Assembly: GCA_008694505.1 (NCBI GenBank)
Contig: VZDJ01007749.1
Coordinates: 4,864,941 to 4,928,940 of the forward strand
Reading direction: 5' to 3'
Source: Cyanoderma ruficeps
Lineage: Eukaryota; Chordata; Aves; Passeriformes; Timaliidae
Length of the DNA stretch: 64,000 nucleotides
In this document: in pieces, positions 11,672 to 49,700 of the stretch
How positions within the stretch are numbered: the first letter of the stretch is position 1
Layout: every line of letters starts with the position of its first letter
The notes under the pieces: generated by a model
The model's database searches: none
What the model was told of the DNA's origin: nothing
The model's input: the letters and a program-made list of their open reading frames with translations, nothing else
Program-made: the position numbers and the translations under genes

Positions 11672-12203
11672 TGTAGTGGTTTGAAAATAAACCAAGTGAG
11701 AGGCTCCAAGTCAGAAAACATAATTTAATAGGAAGAAAGAAAAAAAGGTAGAATAAAAATAAATCAAATAATACAAAAGACCACTGACAGAGCCAGAATA
11801 CAACCTGATCCGGGTGATGGAAGCAGTCCAGATGAGGTGGTCTTCCTGAAGCAGTGATCCCGTAGAAAGGTCTGGTAGCTCCGGTCCTCTGGGAATCCAG
11901 TGGGTAAGGGCTGCCCAAATCCCAGATTATATCCAGGTGAGAATGCCTGGTTCCTCCCCCCTGGGCACAGCATCTCACAATGGGATGGTGAGTGATGCAG
12001 AAGAGTCTTTGATGGCCCATTAGCGAGAGATTGTTCTCGGAGGCAGTTATCTATGAGTCATACAGCAAGGCATCTGATGGGCCATTAACAGAAGATAGTC
12101 CAGGGGGAGGGGTCTGGGAAACACTGCTTCAACAATTGGATTCAACAGTTCATGAAGATGGTGATAGAATACTTTTGCATATTCTATACTACAACCCAGG
12201 GCA
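11672..12203 (-). repeat. 5' LTR of provirus, 532 bp
   Basis: On the plus strand it opens with TGTAGTGG and closes with CCAGGGCA, so on its own strand it begins TG and ends CA. A TATA-like ATATAATC lies near 11925-11935 and an ATTAAA polyadenylation signal at 11724-11729 (minus). It is bordered by ATTTA on the outside and by the primer binding site inside. An imperfect alternative end at 12193 (ACTACA, mirroring TGTAGT) was rejected because no target duplication abuts it. Confidence 0.88.
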
Positions 12204-12208
12204 ATTTA
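12204..12208. repeat. Target site duplication, high-coordinate copy (ATTTA)
   Basis: ATTTA directly follows the outer CA of the 5' LTR and matches 6484-6488. It overlaps the AATAAA signal of the older LTR on the minus strand (12205-12210), which shows the insertion target. Confidence 0.8.
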
Positions 12209-12730
12209 TTTTCGCGTTACAGCAAGTACGGAAATAGATAAAAACCAATGCCACAATAAAGAACAATTTGATCGAATTGGGGGTGAAACGTGAGACAGGT
12301 CCGCACTGTGTCTCCCCTTCGTTCGCCCCAAAGTCCCAACACCAAGGTCCAGTTTTTATACTTTTTATTTTCCCTGGGGCAGGGTTTACCTTTGTCCAGT
12401 TGTTCGAGTGTTGGTATTCATTGGCCCCATTTTGGGATTCTTATTTTTTCTGAGTGGGCTTAAGAAGAAACAAAATGGTGTCTGAGTGTTTGCTGTAGAT
12501 CATGTTCAAGTTCTGAGTGGGGTTTTTCAGGCAAACAGAGGAGGATGTTCATTGCAGATTCAATTCCGTCTCTGGGCAGATGTTTCGACCATAAAGCATG
12601 CTGGTTCAGCCGAGCCACATTCATCCAAGTGCTGATGGCTCCAAATCTTCCCCCGCTCTGCTCCCCTTTCCTGCAGCTGTTTAACAAATGTCTCTTTTCC
12701 TGCTTGTAAATCCTTTATTTCTCAGGCACA
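12205..12730 (-). repeat. Older LTR fragment with CAAT and TATA boxes, split by the provirus
   Basis: Read on the minus strand, this stretch has a CCAAT box (12420-12424), a TATAAAAA box about 60 bp downstream (12353-12360), a G-rich transcribed segment and an AATAAA (12205-12210) about 145 bp after the TATA box. That is the order of an LTR's U3-R-U5. Its end beyond AATAAA would continue below 6484, on the other side of the provirus. The outer boundary near 12730 is a guess, based on a CACA there. The family is not identified. Confidence 0.55.
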
Positions 12731-12965
12731 AATTAATACACAGAGATTATTTACAACAGTCTTATCTCAGCTCTGTCATAGACTCATTAGCTTAAACTCT
12801 CTAGGTCTTGGGGGTTTTTTTCTAATTCATAACATATGAGTAGGTGTGTGGAGACATTAATGTTTATTTCATGGAATATTCATGCTACTACCATGAATTT
12901 AATTCAATTAATTTAATTAATTTATTTCAGAGCTATCTGTCAGAAGAGGTTTGGCCAGCAGGTCA

Positions 12966-13550
12966 ATGAAGGTGATTCTCCCCCTCTACTCTGCCCTCAT
13001 GAGACCCCACCTGAAGTGCTGAGTCTGGCTCTGGGGACCACACCAGAAGAAAGATGTGGGCCTGTGGGAGTAAGTCCAGAAAAGACCACAAAGATGCTCA
13101 AAGTGCTGGAGCACCTCTCCTACAAAGACAGGCTGAGAGAGCTGGGACTGTTCAGCCTGGAGAAGAGAAAAGCTCCTGGGAGACCTTAGAGCACCTTCCA
13201 GTACCTGAAGGGGGCTACAAGACAGCTGCAGAGGGACTTTCTACACAGGCATAGAGGGACTTTTACAAGGACATGTAGTGATAAGACAAGGGGAAATGGA
13301 TTAAAACTGAAAGAGGGTAGGCTTAGATTAGATAATAGGAAAAAATTCTTTACTCTCAGGGTGGTGAGGCACTGGCAGAAGTTGCCCAGAGAAGCTGTGG
13401 ATGTCCCATCCCTGGAAGTGTTCAAGACCAAGTTGGATAGAGCACTGAACAACCTGCTCTCATGGAAGGTGTCCCTGCCTATGGTGGGGGTTGGAAATGG
13501 ATGATATTTCAGGTCCCTTCCAAACCACTCTATTCCATGATTCTATGATC
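12966..13550 (+). mobile_element. CR1 LINE, 3' fragment
   Basis: The sequence contains the standard CR1 3' landmarks in order: the GACCCCACCTG-like block, GGCTGAGAGAGCTGGGACTG, TTCAGCCTGGAGAAGAG, AGTACCTGAAGGG, TTGCCCAGAGAAGCTGTGGATG, and the ending GGTCCCTTCCAAACC...ATTCTATGAT. It is 5'-truncated and non-coding. It ends about 240 bp before the TMEM63A CpG island. Confidence 0.93.
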
Positions 13551-13840
13551 TCAGTGTATGGCCTGCTCCCCTTCCACGTGCATGCTTGCCCACTTCACCA
13601 GACCTGGAATTGTGAAATCTCTCTGGAAATCATATCTCACATTTCTTAGGGATCGTTGTTTTTCAGTTTTTTGTTTGTTTGTTTTTCCCCCCCTGTGCTA
13701 TAAAATGCTCTGTTCGGTTCTGATTTTAGACACCGGTAGGCGCTGTAGGGTCTCTCCGGAGCCTTCTCTTCCCCAGGCTCGACAGTAGCAGCAGCTTTCC
13801 CTCAGTTACTGGAGGGCCCGTTCCCTGAGGGAGGCGGGGG

Positions 13841-13960
13841 GGCGGCACTCTCCCGCCGAGGGCCGCCCTGTCCTAGCTGGAGCGGCACATTCCAGGCGGG
13901 GGCGGCCCTGTCCCGGCGGGAGCAGCACTCTCCCGGCAAAGGCAGCCCTGTCCCGGCGGG
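13841..13960 (+). repeat. Minisatellite, three 40-bp units
   Basis: Units 13841-13880, 13881-13920 and 13921-13960 are each exactly 40 bp and share a CGGCACTCTCCCGGC-like half and a GGCCCTGTCCCGGCGGGAG-like half; a partial fourth unit follows. Units 2 and 3 are the most alike at their 3' halves. It lies just upstream of the predicted transcription start. Confidence 0.85.
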
Positions 13961-14030
13961 ATCGGCCTGTGGGGCCGCGCCGCGGCGGGAGCGCGCTCCG
14001 GGGGCGGGCGAGCGCTGACCGCGGGCCGCG

Positions 14031-14042
14031 CGCGCATGCGCA
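14031..14042 (+). promoter_or_regulatory. NRF-1 binding site
   Basis: The 12 bases CGCGCATGCGCA fit the NRF-1 consensus YGCGCAYGCGCR at every position. It lies roughly 130 bp before the first splice donor, where a core promoter site would be expected. Confidence 0.75.
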
Positions 14043-14049
14043 GAGCCCG

Positions 14050-14168
14050 GGACTTGTTGCCGGCGCTCGTAACTCCGGGGCCGGGACCGCCCGTGAGGTG
14101 ACGGGGCGGCAGGGAAGGGAAGGGCAGAGAAGGGAAGGGAGGGGGTAGGAGAGGCCGCCCCGGCGCAG
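14050..14168 (+). other. TMEM63A: TMEM63A non-coding exon 1 (predicted)
   Basis: The donor CAG|GTAAGG at 14168/14169 is a near-perfect consensus and is the best one in the CpG island. The first coding exon needs an upstream 5' exon because its acceptor lies 11 bases before the ATG. The start of this exon is estimated from the NRF-1 site and is not fixed by sequence. The exon is rich in GGGAAGGG runs. Confidence 0.5.
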
Positions 14169-16011
14169 GTAAGGGAGGGCGGGAGCGGCGCCGTGAGGGG
14201 CCGCGGGGAGGGGAGCGGGCGAGACTAGCGCGGCCGCCCTTCAGCGGGACCCCCGCAGCGGGGTCGGGTCGAGGCGGGCGGCGCCGGGAGCGGCGGCCCC
14301 ACCCCGCGGGGAGCTGAGCCAGCCCACCTTGCTGTGCTCGGAGGGACCCGCTCCCTGCGCCGGGGGCGAGCCTGGCGCTTTCCAGTGTGCTCCTGGGGGA
14401 GCCGGCCCCGCCCGCCGCGGTCCACGTCCCTGCCGGAGCCGGGAGCGCAGCCGGTTCCCCACGGGAGCCGGCTCCCGTTTCTGGAGCCCGTGCCGGTGCT
14501 CCCTGGGTGCTTGCGGCGCAGCCTCACCCGTGGGAGGTCTTCCCCTGCCCTCTATCGTCCTGGCAGCTGGCTTGTTTAAAAAGAGTAGCTTTCGAGAATT
14601 GGAAGTAGTGCCTGATAAATTCCAGTGTGGTGCTGGGAGTTTTGTGTGCAGGCTTGTGCTGAAGATTCCCGAAGGCTCTTCAAACATGTTTTTTTTTCCC
14701 CGTCAGCACTAAATCTAAGTCCGTAGAAAGCAAGGGAAGAGTCACGGCACAACTTTTGTGGGCGTGGTAGGGTTTTTTTCCTTATCTTTTTTTTTTTTTC
14801 ATTTCCCCTGTAATGAAACATGTCAGCTGAGACAAATTTTCTTCCTCACCATGTCACGCTGTCCAACATTTAGGAAATGCTGTTTTGGAAGGAGTATTCT
14901 CCATGCTGTTTTCCCACTGTTAAAAGGACAATATTTCTTTATTCGTTTTTTTTGTTGTTTGTTTCGTTTTCAGCATCCAGAGTAGTGCTGTTGTCAGAGA
15001 CATGTGCATTCCTCTTAGAGGCACAGCATCCCAAAAGTAGTGTCCCTGGACCTGTGTGATGAGGATCTACGATATTTGCTTCTGAACGACTGAGTTTATT
15101 TCGGGGAGTGGTTTCTTTGTGAATTTACCAGTCAGAGGTGTGTTCTGCATGAAGCAGTACTCGGGAATCAGCAAGTTAATAAGATCCAAGAAAAGAAATG
15201 CTTGAAGTGGAAAGCCCCAAAATAAACGAGCAATTGCCTGCGCTGCTAAAAAGAACTTTGTATCAATAGCCAAATCTCGTGCATTCTTGTATGGTACTAC
15301 CTTACCTGATCAGGTCAGTCGACTAAAATGAGGCAGATGTCTGTTCTCTGAGAAATACTCTTTGTTCTTTTTTGTTTGTGACACAAGATAATTGCTGTGC
15401 TGACCTTTCAGTTAAATTATTTTGAAAAAGGAAATTCACACAATATTCCAAGAATGGAAGGGAGCATGTGTATTTGTGTAGCAGTTCTTTTCTGTGGAAT
15501 TAGTGGTGAATTTGTTAATGATCTCAAGGTTTTGACATTTAAATACAAAGTTCACAAGCTAAAGTGTTCACACATGCTCATCAAGTAGGAACAAAATCTT
15601 CAAGCTGCAGATGTTGGAATATGTAATGCCCTGTGTGATTCCTAGAATCACAGTCCAGGCTGTAATATGTAGTTTGATGTTATAGATTAAATTATAGGGA
15701 AGGGTTTTTTTGGGAGGGGTCTTCTGCAGTTGTCCTCAGACCTCTGTAGAGGATGTGGGTCACTAGATGTCTGGAATTCTTGTCTGGGCACTGCTGGTAG
15801 CTGAACCTGCCAGTTATTGCAAAATATTTCACGTGTGAAGGGAAGAGATTGTCAAAGGCATCTTCTTTTCCAAAGTAGTTTTCTGGTTGCATCTTCCTGC
15901 ACTTCTTATATTTGTAATATTAGTATATTTCACAAATACCAACCAGGCTTTTCACAAGTTGGTTTCACCTTTTCTTTTTTCTTTTCTTTTTCTTTTGAAG
16001 GGATAGACAAA

Positions 16012-42823
<26,812 letters not shown>

Positions 42824-43562
42824 GTGCCGAGGACGAACACAAGGTGGAGTACTTGGCCCAGGTTTAACAGAACTAACTCCCTGCCACCTCCTACTAAGTA
42901 TTCGGTGTTATTTATGTATTCCTGCCTGCAGAAAAGGTACAGAAATAATTCATTGTGTGGTCTGCAGCTGTGCTGGGAGATTAAAAAGCAGATGCCTTGG
43001 GACTGATTGTTTTCCAGGCTGTCTACACACGTTGTGAAACAAACAAGTTGAATGCAGAGATGCTGATCCTCAGGGACTTCACTTCTGCTAGCTCATCACT
43101 TGCCTTATGAAGATAACTTATGCTGCATATAGATAACTGGTCACCAAAGCCAATGCAGCTATTAGAGCTGTCATTTATTTATTCAAAAGAATTCTTCCCT
43201 TTTTAAAAGCCCCCCAACGTTTATTATTTATAAACCTCTTGGGATGTGTCGAATCCTGAGACAATGCCACTTTTGATGAAAATGCTGTTTGTGTGGGTGC
43301 TGAGAATGGTGTGTGGGAGTCTCTCCTCTTTTCACCCAAAGTAGTCAGCGTAGTTTTGATCGTGTTACTTTTTTTTTTCCTTGAAAGAGATGAGGGAATT
43401 ACTGTGCACTTGGGTACTAAAAGTACCAAAGCAAAAAGACTGGTGTAAAGAAGGGAGTGATTTATCTGATACTGTTTTTACATGTTTTTGGAGGGCATTT
43501 AGGTTGTTAGTTTCTGTTCACTATTTTTAAGGGCCTTCCACAATGAAAGTTCACCTGCCAAC

Positions 43563-43568
43563 AATAAA
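43563..43568 (+). terminator. Polyadenylation signal AATAAA, proximal
   Basis: This canonical hexamer lies 740 bp after the TMEM63A stop and is followed by a T-rich stretch within 15 bases, as expected for a cleavage site. Confidence 0.6.
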
Positions 43569-43742
43569 GGATGTAAACATTTTTTTAATCTCTTTTAGTC
43601 TTGGGTTAAAATGACAGATCTCTGGGTTTTCTCTGTAGTGCCAATTATATGAGTTGTAAGATACTAAGTTTTTAAATTATGTAGTAGGTGCTAATCTATC
43701 TCGAAGTGCAATGTGTCAAAGTGTAACTAAAAATCACGGAGC

Positions 43743-43748
43743 AATAAA
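43743..43748 (+). terminator. Polyadenylation signal AATAAA, distal
   Basis: This canonical hexamer lies 920 bp after the TMEM63A stop and is followed within 40 bases by TGTCTTGATT and T-rich sequence. Confidence 0.6.
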
Positions 43749-43770
43749 ACACTGAGTTTAGAAAAAATTC

Positions 43771-46700
43771 AGACTGTCTTGATTTATTTATTCTTTTCTC
43801 TGTGTGTTGAAACATTCTTTTTGCTGGATGCCTCACAGCATGGTCATGAACTCTTCATAAGAGCACTGCCACAAGCCTTAGAATGACAGTATGTCCCATG
43901 AGGAATTTGAATACTTCTGGATTTCTCTAGGGGGTGAATGTTGGCGACCTATGGGTATGAGAAGCTTTTGGCCCTCTGTTTCCTTGCTTGTTGTTAAACT
44001 GTTATTTCCTGAATTTGACCTTTTCTAGCATGTCTGTAAAGCAGCAACATCTTGAGATTGAAAAAGACTTTGTGCCATAAATGTATGCAGATGTTCAGTG
44101 TCTTGCAGGGCTGCCTCCACCTTCCTAAGAACAGCACTTGGACAAGTGCTGAGCATGAGACCTGCCTGCTGCAAGAAGGACCCTGTGGAGCTCTGAGCCC
44201 TCTGATTACCAGCCCATCCTGTTAGCTGAAGATGCACCTCCTGGCTCTTAAAAGGCAGGTGAGGAGCCTTGTCTAGTGAGGGGAGCATGGATTTGTCAGA
44301 CCATTTTATACTCTCACTCCAGTGGTGCAGTTTAGTCAGGGGTTTGTGCACGTGTGCATTTTGATTTTTAGCAATCATGGCATTACATGGTGGTGTGTAC
44401 CTTGTGCACACACTGCCATTTCAGGTTGTTGTTCAAACCAAGAAGGAAAAAACACAACAGACTCCACATTTTTTACTCATCTGCAAGTCTCTCATATAAA
44501 TGTGAAGTCACAAGAAGGAGGCAGCTTGTTGTATTAATTAGATCAGAAGGCTGTGATTGTTCTGACTCATTTCTAGCTGCACTACCCCCACCTCATCCAG
44601 GTGTCTGCAGCAGCAGTGGATGCTTATGTGTGTGCTTATTGAAGAATCAAATAAATCATTCAGCTACCACACTGTTTACTGTGCTGGGGCTGTGGGGGTT
44701 TTATGCTCTGTGATATAACTCACTTTTTTGAATAGATGACTTTTGATACTCACTGTGAGGTTCTTTGTGTCATATTAAGGAAAAAACTCCTTTAATGATT
44801 TGATTTCCTTTTTGTGCCTGAGAGGTTGCTGAACCTTGGTGGTGACACTCCTTGTGGCTGGCACAAGTTCAGCACAGGCAGGGCCATCCCTCCTGTGAAC
44901 TTGAATAAACCCACCTCCGAGGCAATGGAAAGTTACGTCTTGCTCAAAAGTCATTGTTGGCATTTGAGGAACCAGTTCATGTGCCTGATGGGGAAATCAC
45001 CTGCATATTTCACTTACTGTGTAGCAGCCATTCCTGTTTGCCACTGTGCTCTGTTGCAGTTAAATTCATAGAAGTGTCTATGGTACTGGGACAGGCACCA
45101 GTTGGAGAAAAGGTCAGGGTCACCAATTAGTAAATTATCACAAGATTTGTGTACAGCAACACACAAATTATAGCCTGGTTTAGCATCTTTGCTGTGTTGT
45201 GCTTGCTTCACTATTATCTTTTGGGTCCCTTTCTGAGAGCTGGAAGTAATTAGGAAACTGCCCTGGCTCTACTTCATTCCTTCATGCTGGTGGATATCTG
45301 CAAGGGGATAAAATTAGATCAGCAGGAGAAACTTCTTGCATTCCTGACTGAGCCTCAGAGAAAAGCTGAGGGATGGAAGCCTCAACAAATGTGGATATTG
45401 GCTGCACTGTATTTGAAATTCATATTTAAAGCCATGGCACATTCTTTACTGTTCTTTTTATAAACCTTTTGGCAGGCAGCCTAAGCAAATGGCCCAGCTG
45501 GAATTGCTGATTGTGGCTCCCAGAAGCCATATTTGTTGGGATCCAGTGCCTGCTGCTTGCCTTGCATTGCTCAGTTGGAGCAGCGCCTCCCCCACCCTGC
45601 TCCTTGCTAAGCCCTTCCCGGCATCCCAGCAGCCACCTCCAGCAGCGCTCCCGGGTGCGGGAATCCCGGGCAGTCTGACCCTCTCCCTCCACAGGAGGAA
45701 CCCCCAGAGTGAGGCCTGTGATGGGATTCTCTGTGACACAGCTGAGGGGGGCAGCCTCTGACACTTGAAGAATGGAGCTCATTTGATGCTGTACAACAGG
45801 GTACACTTCTGCAAAGACTTCAGGGAAGACGGATTTCTTCCAGAGCGAGGAAAATGCTGCATGGTTTGCTGAGGCTCAGAAGCCTTGGCTTGCTTGAATA
45901 CACGGAGCTCTGTGCCAGGATTCTGTGTGCCAGGCCCATCTGGCTCACCTCCAGCCCTCTTACAACACATCCTCAGCACCCAAATTATTGCAATTTCTCA
46001 TTTGCATGAGGTGCACACGTTCATGCTTTGTTTTCTTCTGGGCTTTTCCCATATCCTGAGCCAAAGGCAGATCTTTGTGCTGGCTAAGTTTCCAAGTGTT
46101 CCAGTGTTGCAGTAGGCCATGTTCTTTCTGGCTCTTTACAGAGGCCCAGTTCCCAGCTCTGCTTGCCCACACATGCTGGCAACACAACTGAAGCTTTCTT
46201 GTGTCTGTTCTACAGATAATCTGGTTATGAGTGTTTGGAAGCCTTCCTTTCAAGAAGGTAGGCTTGTCCCAGAAGCAACAGACCAGTTTTCACCTGGCTT
46301 TTAGCAAAAGTGAGGTGAGGGGCAGAAGATTTGGGGAAAAGGAAGCTTTATCCCAAGTCGATTGACTACAAAGAAAAGACACTCTTTATTGTCTCAAAGC
46401 TGCAACAATATAAGGAAATGCACACTTTTAATTCCAAATGATGGCCAGGGTCATATGTCTTATCTGAAAGTGTTCTTGCAAATTCCTTCTCTGTCTTATC
46501 TAGACAAGACTTCTTGAAGGATTCAACTTGTCACCTGTCTGTAACAGCTGCAAGTGCCTGTTTCAGATATTTTAGAAGTACAGAAGGTGTTTTTTTTTTT
46601 CTTTCTGAGGACAGCTGTGTGAAGGATAAAAACAGAAAGGAAACAACTAAAAGTGGAGAGACTGAAGATTGGATCATTATAATGGAACATTCTTCCCCAG

Positions 46701-49700
46701 TTTTTTGGTTCTTGGGTGAAGTCCTGGCATTTGCTCTGTATCCCACATCCTGTTGGTTACAATGGAGCACCTCAGCTGCAGCCAATAAAACTTCAAGTGG
46801 AAGTGGGTGGGACTGTAAATAACCAAGAAGGAGAGAGGGAAATTTTTGTATCTGCTCCCAGACTCAGTGGTTAACTGAGTGCTGGTTAATAATTAATGAA
46901 AGCACTCTTCTCAAAAGTGATGTTAAAGATAGAGTTCTAGAATCCAATGTATGGTATGTCATAAGGTGCTCCTAAATAAAACAGAAGCCAGATTTTGTTG
47001 CTGTCTCATCATTACTGCTGTGAGGTTGTGAACCTCCCATTTTTATGCAGTGGCACAAAAGGGTGAATGTTTGTGATAGAAGTTAGGGGCTGGTTTTGAA
47101 AGGTACCTATATCTTATGCTTAGATGTTCAGTGAAATTTAAAAACAAGTTGCAGTACAGGAGGAAGTGAGGAAATGTAAGAGAGATGTCTTTTTGTACAC
47201 AGCTGGCCTTCCTTCTGTATGAAAATCTTTCATGCATTTGGTCCTGGCTTATGCTTGAATTTTCAGACTGATTGGCTTTTTTATAGCCTGCTCTCCTGAA
47301 ATGTAAAGCACTGAGTTGCTTCTTTCAAGTGAAGATGTTCCATGTCAAAACTTATTTGGAATTCTAAATAGGTATTTTTCCCTAAGGCAAATTATCAGTA
47401 TTTTTCCCCTCCATCTACAGACACAGAGAAATAAAACCAGCAGCTATCTCCACAGATGAAAATGGAAAAACCAAGTGATTTAAAGAATTGCTAAGTACCA
47501 TAATTTGGTTGCAGGCATTGAAATTCTTTATGATAGGATTCTAGATTTAGAGAATGAAGTAGGGTTTTCTTGTTCTTTTATATTTTAAATCTGTAACTTC
47601 AAAAATGTTCCTAAAATAGGAAGAATTTATTCCCTTTTGAGATGAGGAATCAGAATCTGCTGGGAAGAAAAGGGCAAAAATTGAGAAATAAATCAATTGA
47701 GCACCTTTAAGAGGAATCATTTAAATTATTTATCTTCAAAAAGAAAAAGAGTGGAGAAATCAGGAGAATGACATCATCTGTGTTCTGCAGTGGGTTCTTC
47801 TGCTCAGTTTATGTGAGATATTGCTTAAACCCTCTTTGCCTCTGGTTTCTCTGAAAGATTAAGAATTGCCTTCTGATCACTGCAAAAAGCTTTATGAGCC
47901 ACAGAAGGCTTGGGGTGATAAAAAACTTCTGCTGAGACAAAAATGCAGGGGTGGACCTTAGCTTCCTGAAGCCTGTACAAGAATTCCTAGAACTCATGAG
48001 GTACAAATGTGTTTGCACACAAAACCACCCAACAATGCAGGCTTGGCTGAAAAAGAGCTTAGGAACTGTTCTTGACTGGGTATTTGACTGGAGTTTGTCC
48101 CTTTGTGTTTCTGCTCACCTCTTCCCTGTGCTGCACTCCCTCTGGTCACCTGCAGGGGTTTGAACTACTGCTGCAAAGGATTATCTTTCATTTAAGAAGG
48201 TGATGAAACTCATCATTAAAATCTCTTTTATTGTTCATCATAACCTCAAAACCGCTGACATTCAGTTATTAAACATGGGGAGGGCACGATCATCCTCAGC
48301 ATCTTTAAATCCAGTCAGGAAGGTATTTGGAAGCCTGAAGTTTGGACTACATTACACTACTAGCCAGAGGAAGCAGCTGCCACTCAGCACAGACCTGTTT
48401 ATAAATACCTCCTCTCCAGAAGACAACTGACAATTGTAATGGGGCTAATTCTTCTAGCAGCACTGGCATAACACTATCAGGGCTGTCTGGCGCTGCACAG
48501 GGTATTTCTTCCATGAAAGAAAACTAATCCTGAGCAAGACAGTTTTAGTGTGACTGATGTTCCTTGAAGTGCTATTACAGCAAGTAAAACAAGCAGCATC
48601 ATTTCTCAGTGTTTTAAAATAAGCTACACTGAAATCAATATGGATTTATTCCTTGTCTCTTTCCACAGCACCCAGGAGGAGCTTTCCACTCCTCTTTCAG
48701 ACAAAAATGTATCTTCATGTAGTGCATATTATATATTGCACCTGCTGTAAGACAGAATTATGCATTTGATTGACTGCCTTGAACCTCAGTCCTGCCCCTG
48801 AACAATTGCAGCTGACTCAGTGGTGATGACTGGTGCTCTTCATGGATCTAGAGCTAGCTCTGATGCTAGGCTTAACACATCCTAATTTCCATTAAATGAT
48901 GGTTTCACTTCCTTTTTCATGTGAAAGAGTGATTTCTATTAATATTTTTTTCCATTCACGATCTGAGTAATGCCTGATGTTTTTGTTTAATGTATATGAA
49001 GTCCTGTCTTGTTGTGTAAAATGTCCAAAGGCTGCATATGGTGACTTGGATTTTTCAGGACGTCATGGTTTGCAGTTTAAAAATCAGAAGTCAAATTTGG
49101 TTGTAGTAGGAGTTTGTTTAGCTGGAGCTGTATGAGAAGATTATGACCTTACTTGTATTTTTCCATACCAGAAGCAGACACTTTCCAAAGCACTTCAGCT
49201 GGAGGAAGACTGCAAGTTGTTTATTTTCAGTGGCATCTCCATGGTTCCAAAGCCCTTCTCGAGACACTTAATGAGCTATGACTGGATAATTAAAAAGCAG
49301 GGTTTAGGTCAGCTACTTCTGGTTTCAGCGTGGGATAAATGCATGTTTTGGAGCAATTTAATGTGGCATGGCTTTGAGGACAGCAGTTTCTTTGAGCAGG
49401 GACTTTGGGGCAACTTTGGGTCAGAAATTGAAGCTTCACCAAGAAATGGCCCTGGAGCAAAACAATGTTTGTGTCACCAGATTCTGTGTTATCCTGAAGG
49501 CTGTAGCTATTCTTTCAGAACCTTATTCCCCAGAAACAGCTCAGCCAGCCCGAGAGCATCATATCTGGCCTTTTTAGAGAAAATTCCCTGGCTGAATGGC
49601 AGGTCCTCATCTGGCTGACATAAATAAGAACAATTGTAATGGAACAGGAACTCCTTTTGTATTGCTTATTATTATTACAATAGTCTGGCATGCAGTTACT

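Larger units (their letters stand above)
6489..12203 (-). mobile_element. ERVL-like endogenous retrovirus, provirus, minus strand
   Basis: The element reads from high to low coordinates: 5' LTR (11672-12203), primer binding site, gag, protease, reverse transcriptase, RNase H, start of integrase, then an assembly gap and the outer part of the 3' LTR (6489-6598). ATTTA flanks both ends. No env or dUTPase is visible, though the gap could hide either. The visible LTR parts differ by two substitutions in about 107 aligned bases plus an A-run length change, so the insertion is fairly recent. Coding is broken by a frameshift and several stops. The ERVL assignment rests on the 5-bp duplication and the look of pol, whereas the primer binding site is of Lys type. 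Confidence 0.88.
13790..14550. promoter_or_regulatory. CpG island at the TMEM63A promoter
   Basis: GC content and CpG density rise abruptly here compared with the AT-rich surroundings. The stretch contains a GC box at 14001-14009, an NRF-1 palindrome at 14031-14042, and a strong splice donor at 14168/14169. Its position 1.8 kb before the first coding exon marks it as the TMEM63A promoter. I see no gene on the other side that would make it bidirectional. Confidence 0.88.
42824..43770 (+). other. TMEM63A: TMEM63A 3' UTR
   Basis: The region from the stop to the last polyadenylation signal contains no other gene. AATAAA occurs at 43563-43568 and 43743-43748, so two 3' ends are likely, about 180 bp apart. 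The true cleavage points are not visible in sequence alone. Confidence 0.7.

Noticed and set aside
11672..12193. A 522-bp LTR ending in ACTACA, mirroring the opening TGTAGT
   Set aside because: The bases outside (ACCCAG) do not match the other flank, whereas ending at 12203 gives CA plus an exact 5-bp duplication.
14225..14712. Several open frames of 80-148 codons in the CpG island, both strands
   Set aside because: GC-rich DNA lacks stops by composition. The frames contain only Pro/Ala/Arg/Gly-rich sequence and no motif, and overlap the promoter and intron 1.
45426..45806. 126-codon minus-strand open frame in the intergenic gap
   Set aside because: No domain, no splice partner and no promoter; a plus-strand frame overlaps it. 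It looks like chance.
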